A stretch of 64,000 bases of DNA from NCBI GenBank assembly GCA_900541125.1, contig UQIK01000008.1, forward strand, positions 1 through 64,000, in the 5' to 3' direction. This DNA comes from an uncultured Collinsella sp. (GTDB taxonomy: Bacteria > Actinomycetota > Coriobacteriia > Coriobacteriales > Coriobacteriaceae). Below the pieces are notes generated by a model. It made no database searches. It had not been told where the DNA came from and saw only the letters and a list, made by a program, of their open reading frames with translations. Both the position numbers and the translations under genes were made by a program. Positions 25,132-34,003 of the stretch are shown piece after piece (position 1 is the first letter of the stretch; each line of letters starts with the position of its first letter).

Positions 25132-25895
25132 CGTCAACAGCGGCCCACTCGGTGGACTTCGGGTTTAATGCTTAGGGGCGGGGATTTACCAAAGTGAAAT
25201 TTTAATGAAAAGAAACCCAGCTGCAACAATTGCCATGGTGAGGGCTCGAATTGGCCATATAGATCTAAAATAGTCACGATCCCTTCTCTTTTGCTGGAAC
25301 GATATATCTATACAAGGTTGTGAGCGGAAAACAAAAATACGTCGATTGCTATCCGACAAACGGGTCTGGAATTGCATTCACCGGCATTTCGGGGCAGATT
25401 GATACACATGTACGAAAGGGAACCTATGTGGTGCGTTGGGTTGGAGCTGCTGCAGGCCCGATATGGATTGCGGTCTTGCGCCCCGATGTCCAAATAGGTT
25501 TCTCTCTCTAGACGGGAAGTTGCTCATGGACGCCATATATGACGGGGATGACTGGGTCGATCATTATACTTGGCGCCTGGTCGGCTCGAACGACAGTGGG
25601 GATGTGGTGTTTGATGGACTATGTCCAAAGCATCTCCATCCTTTTGTCTCGTCGTTAATTGAGAGTTCCGCTCGTGTTGCCCCCTACAGCTCGGCATCGC
25701 TTCATGATACGGACGTTTTGAAGACCATAAGGGAATCAATTGACGAGGGCACGATGAGCAGTTCGCTGTTTTCTCGGCTTGTGGGGCTAGATGAGATTGG
25801 CTCGAAACGACTGCTTGCGGGCGAAAAGGTGGAACTCACTTATCGGTCGATGATTTCAATCCTGCGGCTAGCCGATGTTCTTCGCAAATAAACAG
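25132..25895. other. ~765-bp insertion relative to the second copy of this locus
   Basis: Flanking DNA at 25086-25131 and from 25896 onward matches 38473-38517 and 38520 onward, where the two parts are contiguous. The inserted DNA is more AT-rich than its surroundings and carries one plausible gene (25526-25891). In 25132-25525 I see only short unconvincing frames. No terminal repeats were recognised. Confidence 0.65.
25526..25891 (+). CDS. Hypothetical protein in insertion
   Basis: 121 residues, not recognised. The N-terminal half (DGDDWVDHYTWRLVGSNDSGDVVFDG) is acidic and aromatic. The C-terminal ~40 residues (SRLVGLDEIGSKRLLAGEKVELTYRSMISILRLADVL) have the helix pattern of a Xre-like helix-turn-helix, which I infer only weakly. 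GGGAAG precedes the ATG at 25526; the frame is open from 25436. It could be a truncated antitoxin or regulator. Confidence 0.45.
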   Translation: MDAIYDGDDWVDHYTWRLVGSNDSGDVVFDGLCPKHLHPFVSSLIESSARVAPYSSASLHDTDVLKTIRESIDEGTMSSSLFSRLVGLDEIGSKRLLAGEKVELTYRSMISILRLADVLRK

Positions 25896-25918
25896 CTTCC
25901 CTATTCAAAAACAGAAAA

Positions 25919-25995
25919 CCCCGCCAAACGTGATTCCCCTAGGGAAAACACGCTTGGCGGGGTCGTGGCGTGATTCCCTTAGGGAAATCACGCCA
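25919..25995 (-). terminator. Double hairpin terminator after yhcH copy 1
   Basis: Hairpin 25966-25995 (TGGCGTGATT with complement) and hairpin 25919-25962 (CCCCGCCAAACGTG with near-complement), followed on the minus strand by TTTTCTGTTTTT. The arrangement recurs at 38550-38623. Confidence 0.75.
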
Positions 25996-26024
25996 TCAGA
26001 CGAACAGCTCAGCCGGGCAGCTCG

Positions 26025-26498
26025 CTACTCCTCCCAGTAAGCGTCGGCAAGCAGCTTAAAGCAGATCTTCTTGACCGGCTGCGCGCCATCGCCCGGGAAC
26101 TCGAGCGTGGGCATATGAGGCTCGCCGGCAACGAACAGTGCAAACTTATCGTCAGCAAGATCGCCGGCGATCGAGGCGTCGGAATCGACCAGATCGTAGT
26201 CGTCCTTCTCGTCAAACTCCTGGACCAGCGTCAAGCTGCCCGTAGCGACCTTAAAGGCCTCGCGACCCTCGACATCGATCTGCAGGTCGTGATAGCGCTG
26301 ATGCGTCTCATAGTGAGCCTCGGCCTCGGGACGCGTCGTGGGAGCCATGACGTTCGCATAGACCTTGTCGTCCAGAATCGGATGGCTGCCGACCTCGAGC
26401 TGCGCCGGATCGTTCTCCTCGAGCCAGTCGATCAGCACGTCGAGGCCCTTGAGCATTCCGCGGTACTCCTCGATATCGCCCAATGCACCGTAAATCAT
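26025..26498 (-). CDS. YhcH/YjgK/YiaL family protein, copy 1
   Basis: 157-residue cupin-like DUF386 family protein; relatives are NanQ/YhcH, implicated in handling sialic-acid or amino-sugar anomers. The conserved YETHQRYHDLQIDVEG metal-binding region is intact. It differs from copy 2 (38655) at only three positions (Q/K, D/G, Y/F). It is transcribed away from a nagA remnant, as copy 2 is from an intact nagA, so amino-sugar metabolism is the likely context. Confidence 0.85.
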   Translation of the reverse strand: MIYGALGDIEEYRGMLKGLDVLIDWLEENDPAQLEVGSHPILDDKVYANVMAPTTRPEAEAHYETHQRYHDLQIDVEGREAFKVATGSLTLVQEFDEKDDYDLVDSDASIAGDLADDKFALFVAGEPHMPTLEFPGDGAQPVKKICFKLLADAYWEE

Positions 26499-26530
26499 CT
26501 AAATCCCCTCTCGGATCGCTTCTTTGGCGG

Positions 26531-26662
26531 CTACTCGGCAAACGCGTTACCGACGCTGTTGCCACCCACATACGTCTCGACCAGGGTAAGGTCGGGATTG
26601 AACACGACAACGTCGGCGTCGCGCCCCGACATAATGCTATCGCACTTGTCGTCGACATGAGC
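26531..26662 (-). pseudogene. nagA: nagA 3' fragment
   Basis: The last ~44 codons of nagA in frame to its stop at 26531-26533, matching nagA at 39161 (shared NPDLTLVETYVGGNSVGNAF) better than nagA at 29389. Homology ends at about 26662, where lacC2 flanking sequence begins. The remaining ~345 codons are absent. It is a remnant of a duplication of the yhcH-nagA locus. Confidence 0.85.
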
Positions 26663-26695
26663 TAGCAATCGATGCCGGGGCCGACGCCCAAGCCC

Positions 26696-27631
26696 TTACA
26701 GCTCGGTCACGACAACGCCGTTGTAGACCTCGTCCCAACGATCCATAACCAAGTGGCCAGTCATAGGATCCATGGCGTTGAGCTTGCCGCAGGTGTTGGC
26801 GGTACGCAGCACCGTCTCGTCGTCTGCGCCAGCAGCGATGGCATGTGCGAAGCCTGCGATAGTGGAGTCACCAGAGCCCGTGGCGTTAACGGCAGGGATA
26901 TCGGGCGTCTTTGCGCGGAACGCACGGCCATTGTGGAAGCCAACGGAGCCGGCAGCGCCCATGGACACGACGACCCAGGGGATATCGGAGAAGCGGGCAT
27001 CAGAGGCGAGCGCGGCGCGGAGCTCGTCCACATCGTCGGTGGTAAAGCTCGTGCCCAGAAGGCCGTTGATCTCGGTCAGGTTAGGCTTGACCAGCTCGGG
27101 CTTAATTTCGGACTTAAGGGCGGCCTCGAGCGAAGCACCCGAGGTATCGAGCAGCACCTTGGCGCCAGCGTTCTCGGCAATGCCCGTGATCTTGGCATAG
27201 TAGTCCGCCTCGACACCGCGGGGCAGAGAACCCGAAATGGTGACGACGTCGGCCTTGCCCGCAAGCTCAGTAAACTTGGCGGTAAAGGCATCGAGTTCCT
27301 CGGGGGCAATTGTCGGGCCACTCTCGAGCAGCTCGGTCTGGTTGCCGGCGTGGAGGATGTTGAGGCAAATGCGAGTCTCGCCCTTGATGGACACAAAGTC
27401 GTTGTTAATACCGTTGGCGTCCATGAGCTCAGCCATGTAGGCGCCCATGTGGCCGCCGAGCAGACCGGTTGCCACAACGTCGTCGCCCAGCTGACCCAGC
27501 ACACGGGCCACGTTGAGGCCCTTGCCGCCGGCGGTCTTTTCGGGCGTCACGCGGTTGACGTCGTCGATAACGAGCTCGTCGAGCTGATAGCGCGTATCGA
27601 CAGACGGGTTCATCGTAACGGTGAGGATCAT
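26696..27631 (-). CDS. lacC: Tagatose-6-phosphate kinase, copy 2
   Basis: 311 residues, equal in length to copy 1 at 6135 and with substitutions scattered throughout. The GGKGLNVARVL loop and the NATGSGDS catalytic motif are intact, so it should be active. AGGAGC lies six nt before the ATG. It is followed upstream by lacX2, reproducing the lacX-lacC order. Here it probably serves the galactosamine branch, using tagatose-6-phosphate from AgaS. Confidence 0.88.
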   Translation of the reverse strand: MILTVTMNPSVDTRYQLDELVIDDVNRVTPEKTAGGKGLNVARVLGQLGDDVVATGLLGGHMGAYMAELMDANGINNDFVSIKGETRICLNILHAGNQTELLESGPTIAPEELDAFTAKFTELAGKADVVTISGSLPRGVEADYYAKITGIAENAGAKVLLDTSGASLEAALKSEIKPELVKPNLTEINGLLGTSFTTDDVDELRAALASDARFSDIPWVVVSMGAAGSVGFHNGRAFRAKTPDIPAVNATGSGDSTIAGFAHAIAAGADDETVLRTANTCGKLNAMDPMTGHLVMDRWDEVYNGVVVTEL

Positions 27632-27690
27632 TTTTAGCTCCTTATCTCGCAGGCTCCTTGTGCCTCGCGATACGAGTCGACAAAACGGAA

Positions 27691-28572
27691 TTACAGGATC
27701 TCAATCGTGAACGAGCGAACGACGGTCTCCTTGGGCTTGGCGACAAGGCAGCCGCGCTTATGCTCAAGCACGTCGTCCTCATCGGAGCAGGTCGAGAGAC
27801 CGCCCCAAGGCTCAACCGCCACAAAATCGCCCTCGGGCTTGCTCCACACAATGAGATATGGGAAGCCCTCAAAGCTCAGGCGGACGCCCTTGTCCTCGCC
27901 CTTTTTGGAAAGCGTGACCTGACGGCTCTCGAGCACGTCAAAGATGGTCTCCGCAAAATCGAAGAGCTCGTGCGACAGGGGCAGCGTCTTTCCCACCATG
28001 GGGTTCTTGGAGCGGTTTGCCACGTCAATCAATCCAGTCGAGGGAACGGCGGTGCAGAGCTCCGCAGCCTCGTCCTTCTCAAAGCGCAGCTCGTAGTCCG
28101 TATAGGACTCACCCTCATCGAGCGGACACCTAAAGCCGGGGTGTCCACCGATAAAGAACGGCATGTCCTCGGTGCCCTCGTTGGTAACCTCATAGGAAAC
28201 GCGCACGGCGGCGTCCTCGAGCGTATAGCGGGCGACAAGTTTAAACGGATACGGATAATCGCTCAGCAGCGCGGCGTTATCCTCCGAAGCCAGGCACATA
28301 GCCAGCTCGTTTGCGCTTTGACTCAACAGCTTCCACTCCTGCTTGCGCGCAAAGCCGTGGCGGGCGAGCTTCACATGATGCCCGGCAAACGTCATAGCGT
28401 TACCATCGCGCAGGCCTCCGCAAATCGGAAAGCAGACCGGCGCCTGGCCGGACCACACCGCGGGATCACCCTGCCACAGATACTCGCGTCCGTCAGCCTC
28501 AATCGAGGTAAACGAGCCGCCAGCCGTGGAAACCTTGATAGAAATCGAATCGTTGGAAAGAGCGTATTCCAT
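27691..28572 (-). CDS. lacX: LacX-like aldose 1-epimerase family protein, copy 2
   Basis: 293 residues, paralogue of 7124-8005, with the same GGSFTSIEA, GGHPGF and EPWGGLSTCSDE segments. The start at 28572 has AAAGGA upstream; the open frame to 28743 runs into the divergent flavodoxin gene and is not used. It forms a two-gene unit with lacC2. Confidence 0.8.
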   Translation of the reverse strand: MEYALSNDSISIKVSTAGGSFTSIEADGREYLWQGDPAVWSGQAPVCFPICGGLRDGNAMTFAGHHVKLARHGFARKQEWKLLSQSANELAMCLASEDNAALLSDYPYPFKLVARYTLEDAAVRVSYEVTNEGTEDMPFFIGGHPGFRCPLDEGESYTDYELRFEKDEAAELCTAVPSTGLIDVANRSKNPMVGKTLPLSHELFDFAETIFDVLESRQVTLSKKGEDKGVRLSFEGFPYLIVWSKPEGDFVAVEPWGGLSTCSDEDDVLEHKRGCLVAKPKETVVRSFTIEIL

Positions 28573-28729
28573 TATCCATCCTTTCGGACAACTGCTTTTT
28601 TTCATGCAAGCGCCCGTCTCAATCCTAGTCAGAGGACAAACCCGCGCGCTCGTCGATGTGTCCGGTATCCCGACCATACAACGGGGTACCATACAAACAT
28701 TGACGTCATTACAGCTGAAAGGCCTTCTT

Positions 28730-29314
28730 ATGCGAACCATCATCCTCTATGCCTCGCGCCACCACGGCAATACGAAAAAGCTCGTGGACGCCATCGTCGA
28801 GGCGCACCCCGAAATCGATACCCTCGACGTCAAGGCGCTTGGCAAAAACGAGTACCCCGACCTGCACGAATACCATCTGATTGGCGTCGCCACGGGCATC
28901 TATTACTCCGAGATCGACAAGGACATGGCACGCGTGCTCACGAACGTGCTGCAGCCGCAGAACAAGGTGTTTGGCCTTATGACCTACGGTGGCAAAAACA
29001 AGTGGTACGGCAAGGATATCGATGGTATCTGCCGCATGAGGCAGGCCATCTTTATGGAGGTCTACGGCTGCCCCGGCTTTGATACGTGGGGGCCGTTCAA
29101 ACTCACCGGCGGTGTCCAAAAGGGACACCCGACCGCTGAAGAAATTAAGGGCGCCGTCGACTTCTTCGACAAGATCGAAGACGAGTACGGCGACATCATC
29201 GTCGAAGAGTATGCCAAGCGCGAGAAGCGTCTAGCCTACGAGAAGGAGCATCCTGCAGGAGGCCTGGTGGCCGGCGTCAAGCGCACGGCAAAGAAGATCG
29301 CTAACAAGCTGTAA
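28730..29314 (+). CDS. Flavodoxin-like protein
   Basis: 195 residues with an N-terminal flavodoxin FMN-binding pattern (IILYASRHHGNTKKLVDAI) and a LIGVATGIYYSEI strand; the C terminus is a basic helical extension (RTAKKIANKL). It probably acts in cytosolic low-potential electron transfer. GAAAGG precedes the ATG at 28730; the frame opens earlier, at 28526. It is divergent from lacX2 and unrelated in function to the sugar genes. Confidence 0.8.
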   Translation: MRTIILYASRHHGNTKKLVDAIVEAHPEIDTLDVKALGKNEYPDLHEYHLIGVATGIYYSEIDKDMARVLTNVLQPQNKVFGLMTYGGKNKWYGKDIDGICRMRQAIFMEVYGCPGFDTWGPFKLTGGVQKGHPTAEEIKGAVDFFDKIEDEYGDIIVEEYAKREKRLAYEKEHPAGGLVAGVKRTAKKIANKL

Positions 29315-29346
29315 CTGTAAAGGTGCTTTTGAGCGTTTAACCCATA

Positions 29347-29382
29347 CGGCGGGTCCGAGCAGATTCGGGCCCGCCGTTTTTT
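29347..29382 (+). terminator. Terminator of flavodoxin gene
   Basis: CGGCGGGTCCGA with near-complement, then TTTTTT, between the convergent flavodoxin and nagA genes. Confidence 0.85.
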
Positions 29383-29388
29383 CTATCG

Positions 29389-30558
29389 TTACTCGGTAAA
29401 GGCGTTGCCGACGCTCTGACCGCCAACATACGTCTCGACGAGGGTGAGCTCATGGTCGAACACGACAAAGTCGGCGTCGCGACCTGGCATGATGCTGCCG
29501 CACTTATCCTCGATGTGCGCAGAGCGAGCCGGCACCTCGGTTGCCATGCGAATGGCGATATCGGCGCTGGCGATGCCCCAGTCGACGATGTTCTTGACGC
29601 CCTGGGCAAGCGTGAGCACCGAGCCGGCAATGCTCTTGCCGTCGGCGAGCCAGCACAGGTTGTCCTTCATGATGACGTCCATGCCACCACTGGTGTAGCT
29701 GCCCTCGGGCATGCCGCCGCAACCCAGGCAGTCGGTAATGAGCACCGTGTGCTGCCAGCCCTTGGCCTGCAGCAGCGCCTTGATGGCAGCAGGGTTAACG
29801 TGCTTGCCGTCACAGATGATCTCGGCGTAGGTCTCGGGCGTGGACATGGCAGCGCCCACGACACCGGGCTCACGGTGATGCAGCCCGCGCTGGCCGTTAT
29901 AGGTATGCGTAAAGCAGCTGGCACCGGCGTTGATGGCGGCGATGCACTCATCGTAGGTGGCGTCGGAGTGACCGATGCTGGTCACCACACCCTTGGCGTT
30001 CAGAGCAGCCGCATAAGCAGCGGCACCGTCGCGCTCGGCCGCCATGGCGCTCTTGACGATGCGACCACCCGCAGCCTCCTGCCACTGATCAAAGATCTCC
30101 TCGGAGGGATCGATAAGATAAGCGGGGTTCTGCGCGCCCACGTGCTTCATGGTAAAGAAGGGGCCCTCCAGGTAGATGCCCTGAATGCGAGCACCGCAGA
30201 AGTCGGGGCCGCGACCCTCGTCCGCCTGAGCGATGGCGGCGCAGGCGTCCTTGATCTGCTCGACGCCATCGGTGAACGTCGTGGGCAGCCAGCTGGTGGT
30301 ACCGCGACGGGCGAGCTCGGTCGAGCTGATATCGATGCCCACGGGATCATTATCGGTAGTTGAGTGGTTGTAGAAGCCATGGATGTGAGTATCGACCATA
30401 CCCGGTGCGATCCACGACCCCGTGTAGTCCTTAATCTCGCAAGAGGGCTCGTCGGCCTGCCAGGCGCCAAAGACGCCATCCTCGACCATAAGATAGCCGC
30501 CCAGTTGCGGGCCTGCCGGCAAGAAGAACTTGTCAGCCTTAATTGCGTACGTGCTCAT
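29389..30558 (-). CDS. nagA: N-acetylglucosamine/galactosamine-6-phosphate deacetylase, copy 1
   Basis: Amidohydrolase-family deacetylase, 389 residues. Metal-binding motif DTHIHGF, the LEGPFF segment with the metal-ligand Glu, IGHSDAT, HTYNGQRGLHHREPG and the catalytic Asp in ITDCLGCGG are visible. AAGGAGT precedes the ATG at 30558; the upstream GTG at 30564 is less likely. It follows agaS, so GalNAc-6-phosphate is the likely substrate (AgaA role), although GlcNAc-6-phosphate cannot be excluded. Confidence 0.9.
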   Translation of the reverse strand: MSTYAIKADKFFLPAGPQLGGYLMVEDGVFGAWQADEPSCEIKDYTGSWIAPGMVDTHIHGFYNHSTTDNDPVGIDISSTELARRGTTSWLPTTFTDGVEQIKDACAAIAQADEGRGPDFCGARIQGIYLEGPFFTMKHVGAQNPAYLIDPSEEIFDQWQEAAGGRIVKSAMAAERDGAAAYAAALNAKGVVTSIGHSDATYDECIAAINAGASCFTHTYNGQRGLHHREPGVVGAAMSTPETYAEIICDGKHVNPAAIKALLQAKGWQHTVLITDCLGCGGMPEGSYTSGGMDVIMKDNLCWLADGKSIAGSVLTLAQGVKNIVDWGIASADIAIRMATEVPARSAHIEDKCGSIMPGRDADFVVFDHELTLVETYVGGQSVGNAFTE

Positions 30559-30620
30559 ATGCACTCCTTGCTTCTAAAGCAGTTGACTGTGGTGATGCTA
30601 TACCCAGCTCAGGTAAAACA

Positions 30621-30658
30621 AAAAGCGCCCGCCCGCCGTTATGAGCGGACGGGCGCCC
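30621..30658 (-). terminator. Terminator after agaS
   Basis: GCGCCCGCCCGCC pairs imperfectly with GCGGACGGGCGC; TTTTTGTTTT follows on the minus strand, so nagA copy 1 may have its own promoter or depend on read-through. Confidence 0.75.
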
Positions 30659-30674
30659 TTACAGAGGGACGCGA

Positions 30675-31841
30675 TTAAGCGGTGAAGGGGTGAATCGTCA
30701 CGCCCTTGACCACGCGGTTGACCGTGCCGGTGGGGCTCGGCGTATCGGGCGTGTTGCCCACGCGCACGGAGTTGAGCAGGCTGATGGCCTGGGCAAACAT
30801 CACGAACGGCAGAGCGAGGTAGCCCTCGGGAAGCGCTTCGTAGCCCTTAAAGGTGAAGGACTCACCCTCATAGACGGTGGCACCTTCCTGCTGAACGGCG
30901 ATGGTGTGCTGAGCGATCTCGTCGCCACCGATCTCGTTGAGGATGTCGATGTCGTACTGACGGGTGTAGGCGTCGTTGTTGACGAACACGAAGACGAGCG
31001 TCTTATCGTCGACGAAGGACTTAGGTCCATGACGATAGCCCATGGAGGTGTCGTAGGAAGTAGCGACCAGACCGTGAGCCAGCTCGAGGATCTTGAGCTG
31101 GCTCTCCTGGGCAAGGCCACCGAAGGAGCCAGAACCCAAGTAGGTCACGCGGTTGAAGTCGCCAGCCAGGTAATCGGCGATCTCGGGCTCACGGGAGATG
31201 ACCTCCTCGCCCATCTTGGCGATGGTCTCGACCCACTCGGCCTTCTGCTCGTCAGAGGCAGTGTCGAAAATAAGGGTGGAGAGCAGGGTCATGCAGGAAT
31301 AAGAACCGGTCATGGCGAAGCCCTTGTCGTTGGCGCGCGGAATGAGCAGCGTCAGCGCGTTGGGATCATCGGCAGACTCGACAGCGAGCTTGCCCTCGGG
31401 AGCGCAGGTGATGTTGAGGAACTTGACGTTGTGGACGAGCTCCTTGGCAACGGCAACGGCGGCAAGGCTCTCGGGGCTGTTGCCAGAGCGGGCAAAGGAA
31501 ACCACGAGCGTGGGATCCTCGGCGCGCAGGAAGTCGCGCGGGGCGCTCACGATGTCGGTCGTGGCGATGGGCTTAAAGTCGTAGAGATCAGTGTTGCCAG
31601 CGTGACGCAGGTACGGGGCGCAGGTATCGCCAACGTAGTCGGACGTACCGGCACCGGTGAAGACAACGGACAGACGACCCTCGCCCATAGCGCGAGCCTC
31701 GGCCAGGAAGGCCTCGATGGCCTCCTTGTTCTCGCGATAGATGTTGAGCGTATCACGCCAAAGCTCGGGCTGCTGAGCAATCTCGGCCGTGGTGATCTGG
31801 GCGCCGAGCTCGGTGAGCTCCTCGACACTCTTCTCGAACAT
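30675..31841 (-). CDS. agaS: SIS-domain galactosamine-6-phosphate deaminase/isomerase
   Basis: 388 residues with two SIS domains: FTGAGTSDYVGDT near residue 60 and SFARSGNSPES near 113, then a second SIS domain with GSGSFGGLAQES. AgaS converts galactosamine-6-phosphate to tagatose-6-phosphate with ammonia release. It links the amino-sugar PTS operon upstream to LacC. The long family C terminus with SMGYRHGPK is present. Confidence 0.88.
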   Translation of the reverse strand: MFEKSVEELTELGAQITTAEIAQQPELWRDTLNIYRENKEAIEAFLAEARAMGEGRLSVVFTGAGTSDYVGDTCAPYLRHAGNTDLYDFKPIATTDIVSAPRDFLRAEDPTLVVSFARSGNSPESLAAVAVAKELVHNVKFLNITCAPEGKLAVESADDPNALTLLIPRANDKGFAMTGSYSCMTLLSTLIFDTASDEQKAEWVETIAKMGEEVISREPEIADYLAGDFNRVTYLGSGSFGGLAQESQLKILELAHGLVATSYDTSMGYRHGPKSFVDDKTLVFVFVNNDAYTRQYDIDILNEIGGDEIAQHTIAVQQEGATVYEGESFTFKGYEALPEGYLALPFVMFAQAISLLNSVRVGNTPDTPSPTGTVNRVVKGVTIHPFTA

Positions 31842-31952
31842 TTCTAATGCCTCTTTCTTTACTAAATTGTCTGATATATAAAGACTTAATCTGAAAAGTT
31901 AAATCGGGTAGTAGTCATAGGCTGTTTTTCTTTCGTTAACACTCGTATCCGA

Positions 31953-32687
31953 TCACAGAGTATCTCGATAATGAGAAATCCTGTACTTAAACTTGTCCGC
32001 ACGAGCCACCGAAAGCGTAAACTCGACAACATCATTTTGGGTGTTGTGAGTAGTTCGGACTATGTCCAGAACTGGCGCACCCTCACCAATACCTAGAAGC
32101 CGAGCGTCACATGGACGTGCTATACCCGCAGAGAACTCCTCATCCGCTACTCGAATTTTCTGCTGATAATCCTGCTCAATGACATCGTAAAGGGGCTTCT
32201 GTTCGAGTAGAGGACGCTTGAGTGAAATAAAGAGCCTTGCTGGAAGATAGCTACGCTCAACCATCATAGGAATACCATCTGCCATTCGTAAACGTTTGAG
32301 TTTTAATACCTTTTCACCCAAATGAATCCCCATTTGCATCGAGAGCGTTTTATCTGCTTCCATTTCACAGAACTCTAAGATGGTTGTTTCTGGCAGGCGG
32401 CCCATCGCTTTCATCTGTTCAGTAAAACTGTACGATTGGGTAAGATTTGTTGCTTGAGCTAGTCGATCGGCAACAAACGTACCGCGACCTTGTTTTCGCA
32501 CAATCCGACCAAGATACTCAAGTTCCTGAATTGCAAGCCGGACAGTCGACCGCGAAAGCCCGAAACGTTCGGCAAGCTCACGTTCGGACGGAATCAAATC
32601 ACCTGGCTGATATTCATGATCAATTTTTTCGATCAGAATATCTACGAGCTGGTCATATAGCGGTTGTCTGTGCCTCTTGCACGTCAT
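31953..32687 (-). CDS. GntR/HutC-family regulator, AgaR-like, copy 1
   Basis: 244 residues: N-terminal winged helix (YDQLVDILIEKI..PSERELAERFGLSRSTVRLAIQELE) and a C-terminal UTRA effector domain (VERSYLPARLF, VLDIVRTT). Such regulators bind amino-sugar phosphates. The start at 32687 has GGAG eight nt before it. It lies inside the aga operon between the IIA gene and agaS, and it is a clear paralogue of 40474. TGGT-N4-ACCA sites before bgaC and nagE are candidate targets. Confidence 0.87.
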   Translation of the reverse strand: MTCKRHRQPLYDQLVDILIEKIDHEYQPGDLIPSERELAERFGLSRSTVRLAIQELEYLGRIVRKQGRGTFVADRLAQATNLTQSYSFTEQMKAMGRLPETTILEFCEMEADKTLSMQMGIHLGEKVLKLKRLRMADGIPMMVERSYLPARLFISLKRPLLEQKPLYDVIEQDYQQKIRVADEEFSAGIARPCDARLLGIGEGAPVLDIVRTTHNTQNDVVEFTLSVARADKFKYRISHYRDTL

Positions 32688-32774
32688 GATATTCTCCACG
32701 TAATGAGCAATTAACCAATACTTCAGCCTTCAGGTAACGCACCAACATGTCCAATAAATGGGCTAATAGCGACA

Positions 32775-33203
32775 CTACATCTCATCGTCTTCATCAATGT
32801 CAGCACTCTCGAGTTTCTTGAGATCGACTCCCTCACGACCAACGACCCGCGCGCGTTCGGCAAGTTCATCAAGCGTTGGGTCTCCAAACGCACGCGTCAT
32901 AACGAGCTCCACCAACATAGGTAGATTTGTTCCGGTGACAACGGTCACGTTATCGAGCTCAGTCGTCATTGGGATAGCTTGATTGAACGGAGTACCGCCA
33001 AGCAAATCAACAAACACCAATACGCCATCACAAGCTTGACGCATCTTGGCAATGCAGGTTCGCAAATCATCACCAAAAGTAACCGCCTCCGAGCCCGCAA
33101 AAGGAACTACCTCAAAATTAGGCTGTTCGCCGGCGACCATATCCACAGCGCTTTTCAAACCAGGTGCAAACTGACCGTGACCAGTTAGTACAAATCCAAT
33201 CAT
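32775..33203 (-). CDS. PTS mannose-family IIA component
   Basis: 142 residues, mannose/AgaF-type IIA. The phospho-acceptor is His9 in TGHGQFAPG; the DLLGGTPFNQA segment and an acidic tail (DIDEDDEM) follow. It phosphorylates the IIB at 35907. A small hairpin (AAGAACCC with its complement) lies upstream at 33239-33262. Confidence 0.9.
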   Translation of the reverse strand: MIGFVLTGHGQFAPGLKSAVDMVAGEQPNFEVVPFAGSEAVTFGDDLRTCIAKMRQACDGVLVFVDLLGGTPFNQAIPMTTELDNVTVVTGTNLPMLVELVMTRAFGDPTLDELAERARVVGREGVDLKKLESADIDEDDEM

Positions 33204-33284
33204 TCTATCTACCTTTCTACCGTTCGCTTTCTCTAGCCAAAGAACCCCTCAAAAGGGCTCTTACGACCACTGCATCATTAAAGT

Positions 33285-33908
33285 TTAGTGAGTGTTTTGT
33301 TTTATCGTGGGAGGTCTGTGAGCGTCTCTAAGCTGCTTTTCAAGGTTGCGATATCTACGTGCTTCGCCCTTGTTCCCGCTGCTCTCATATTGATATGAAA
33401 GCAGCAGATAGAGCTTTCCGCGTAACCCAAGGTCGTTCGTATCCAGCATAGCTTCCATCTCATCGATCTTATCATGCCGACGGCAAAAGACTATGTCGTA
33501 GGTCAATTGACTGTCCGCCAAAATGCCCTTCGACACGATGGGGCGCATCTCTTCCAACATGGACGCCGCCCGCTTCCGGTCACCCGTCTTGATATAGAAA
33601 TTAAAGGCGCGAACCGCAAGCTGTCGACGTTGTTTATCGCTGCACGACATCTCCAGCAAGTGGTCAAGCATTCGATCTGCATATGCGTCCATATCAGCAG
33701 CTTCATAGATCGTGAAACGCAGGTAATACTGCTTATACGTAGACATTACTATACGCGCAAGTTTGCGATCGAGCAGGTCTATGCAATCTTGGTATAAGCC
33801 CAAGTTAAACAATACCTGCAATTTCATATCGAAGTATTTTTTCGCTCCTTCGGTCACAGCGAAATAAGCCACTACAACACAAATGAACAGGACGATCCAA
33901 AATGGCAT
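33285..33908 (-). CDS. Membrane-anchored TPR-like protein inside the PTS operon
   Basis: 207 residues, family not recognised. One N-terminal membrane helix (residues 3-20, WIVLFICVVVAYFAV) with no cleavage site is followed by ~170 residues of repeated amphipathic helices (YQDCIDLLDRKLARI, RAFNFYIKTGDRKRAASML, KLYLLLSYQYESSGNKGEARRY) that look like degenerate TPR units. It lies between the IID and IIA genes of the aga PTS, an unusual place for such a protein. A scaffold for PTS subunits is speculation. Confidence 0.6.
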   Translation of the reverse strand: MPFWIVLFICVVVAYFAVTEGAKKYFDMKLQVLFNLGLYQDCIDLLDRKLARIVMSTYKQYYLRFTIYEAADMDAYADRMLDHLLEMSCSDKQRRQLAVRAFNFYIKTGDRKRAASMLEEMRPIVSKGILADSQLTYDIVFCRRHDKIDEMEAMLDTNDLGLRGKLYLLLSYQYESSGNKGEARRYRNLEKQLRDAHRPPTIKQNTH

Positions 33909-34003
33909 TGCACTATATTCCCTTCAAGGCAGCCTTAAGGAATTAATCGAACACGATGACTGCATAGCCGCCTATGAACAACGGTGTCCGACAAAACAAA
34001 AGA

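Noticed and set aside
25320..25511. 63-residue plus-strand frame in the insertion
   Set aside because: No ribosome site, overlaps a minus-strand frame of equal length and matches no known pattern.
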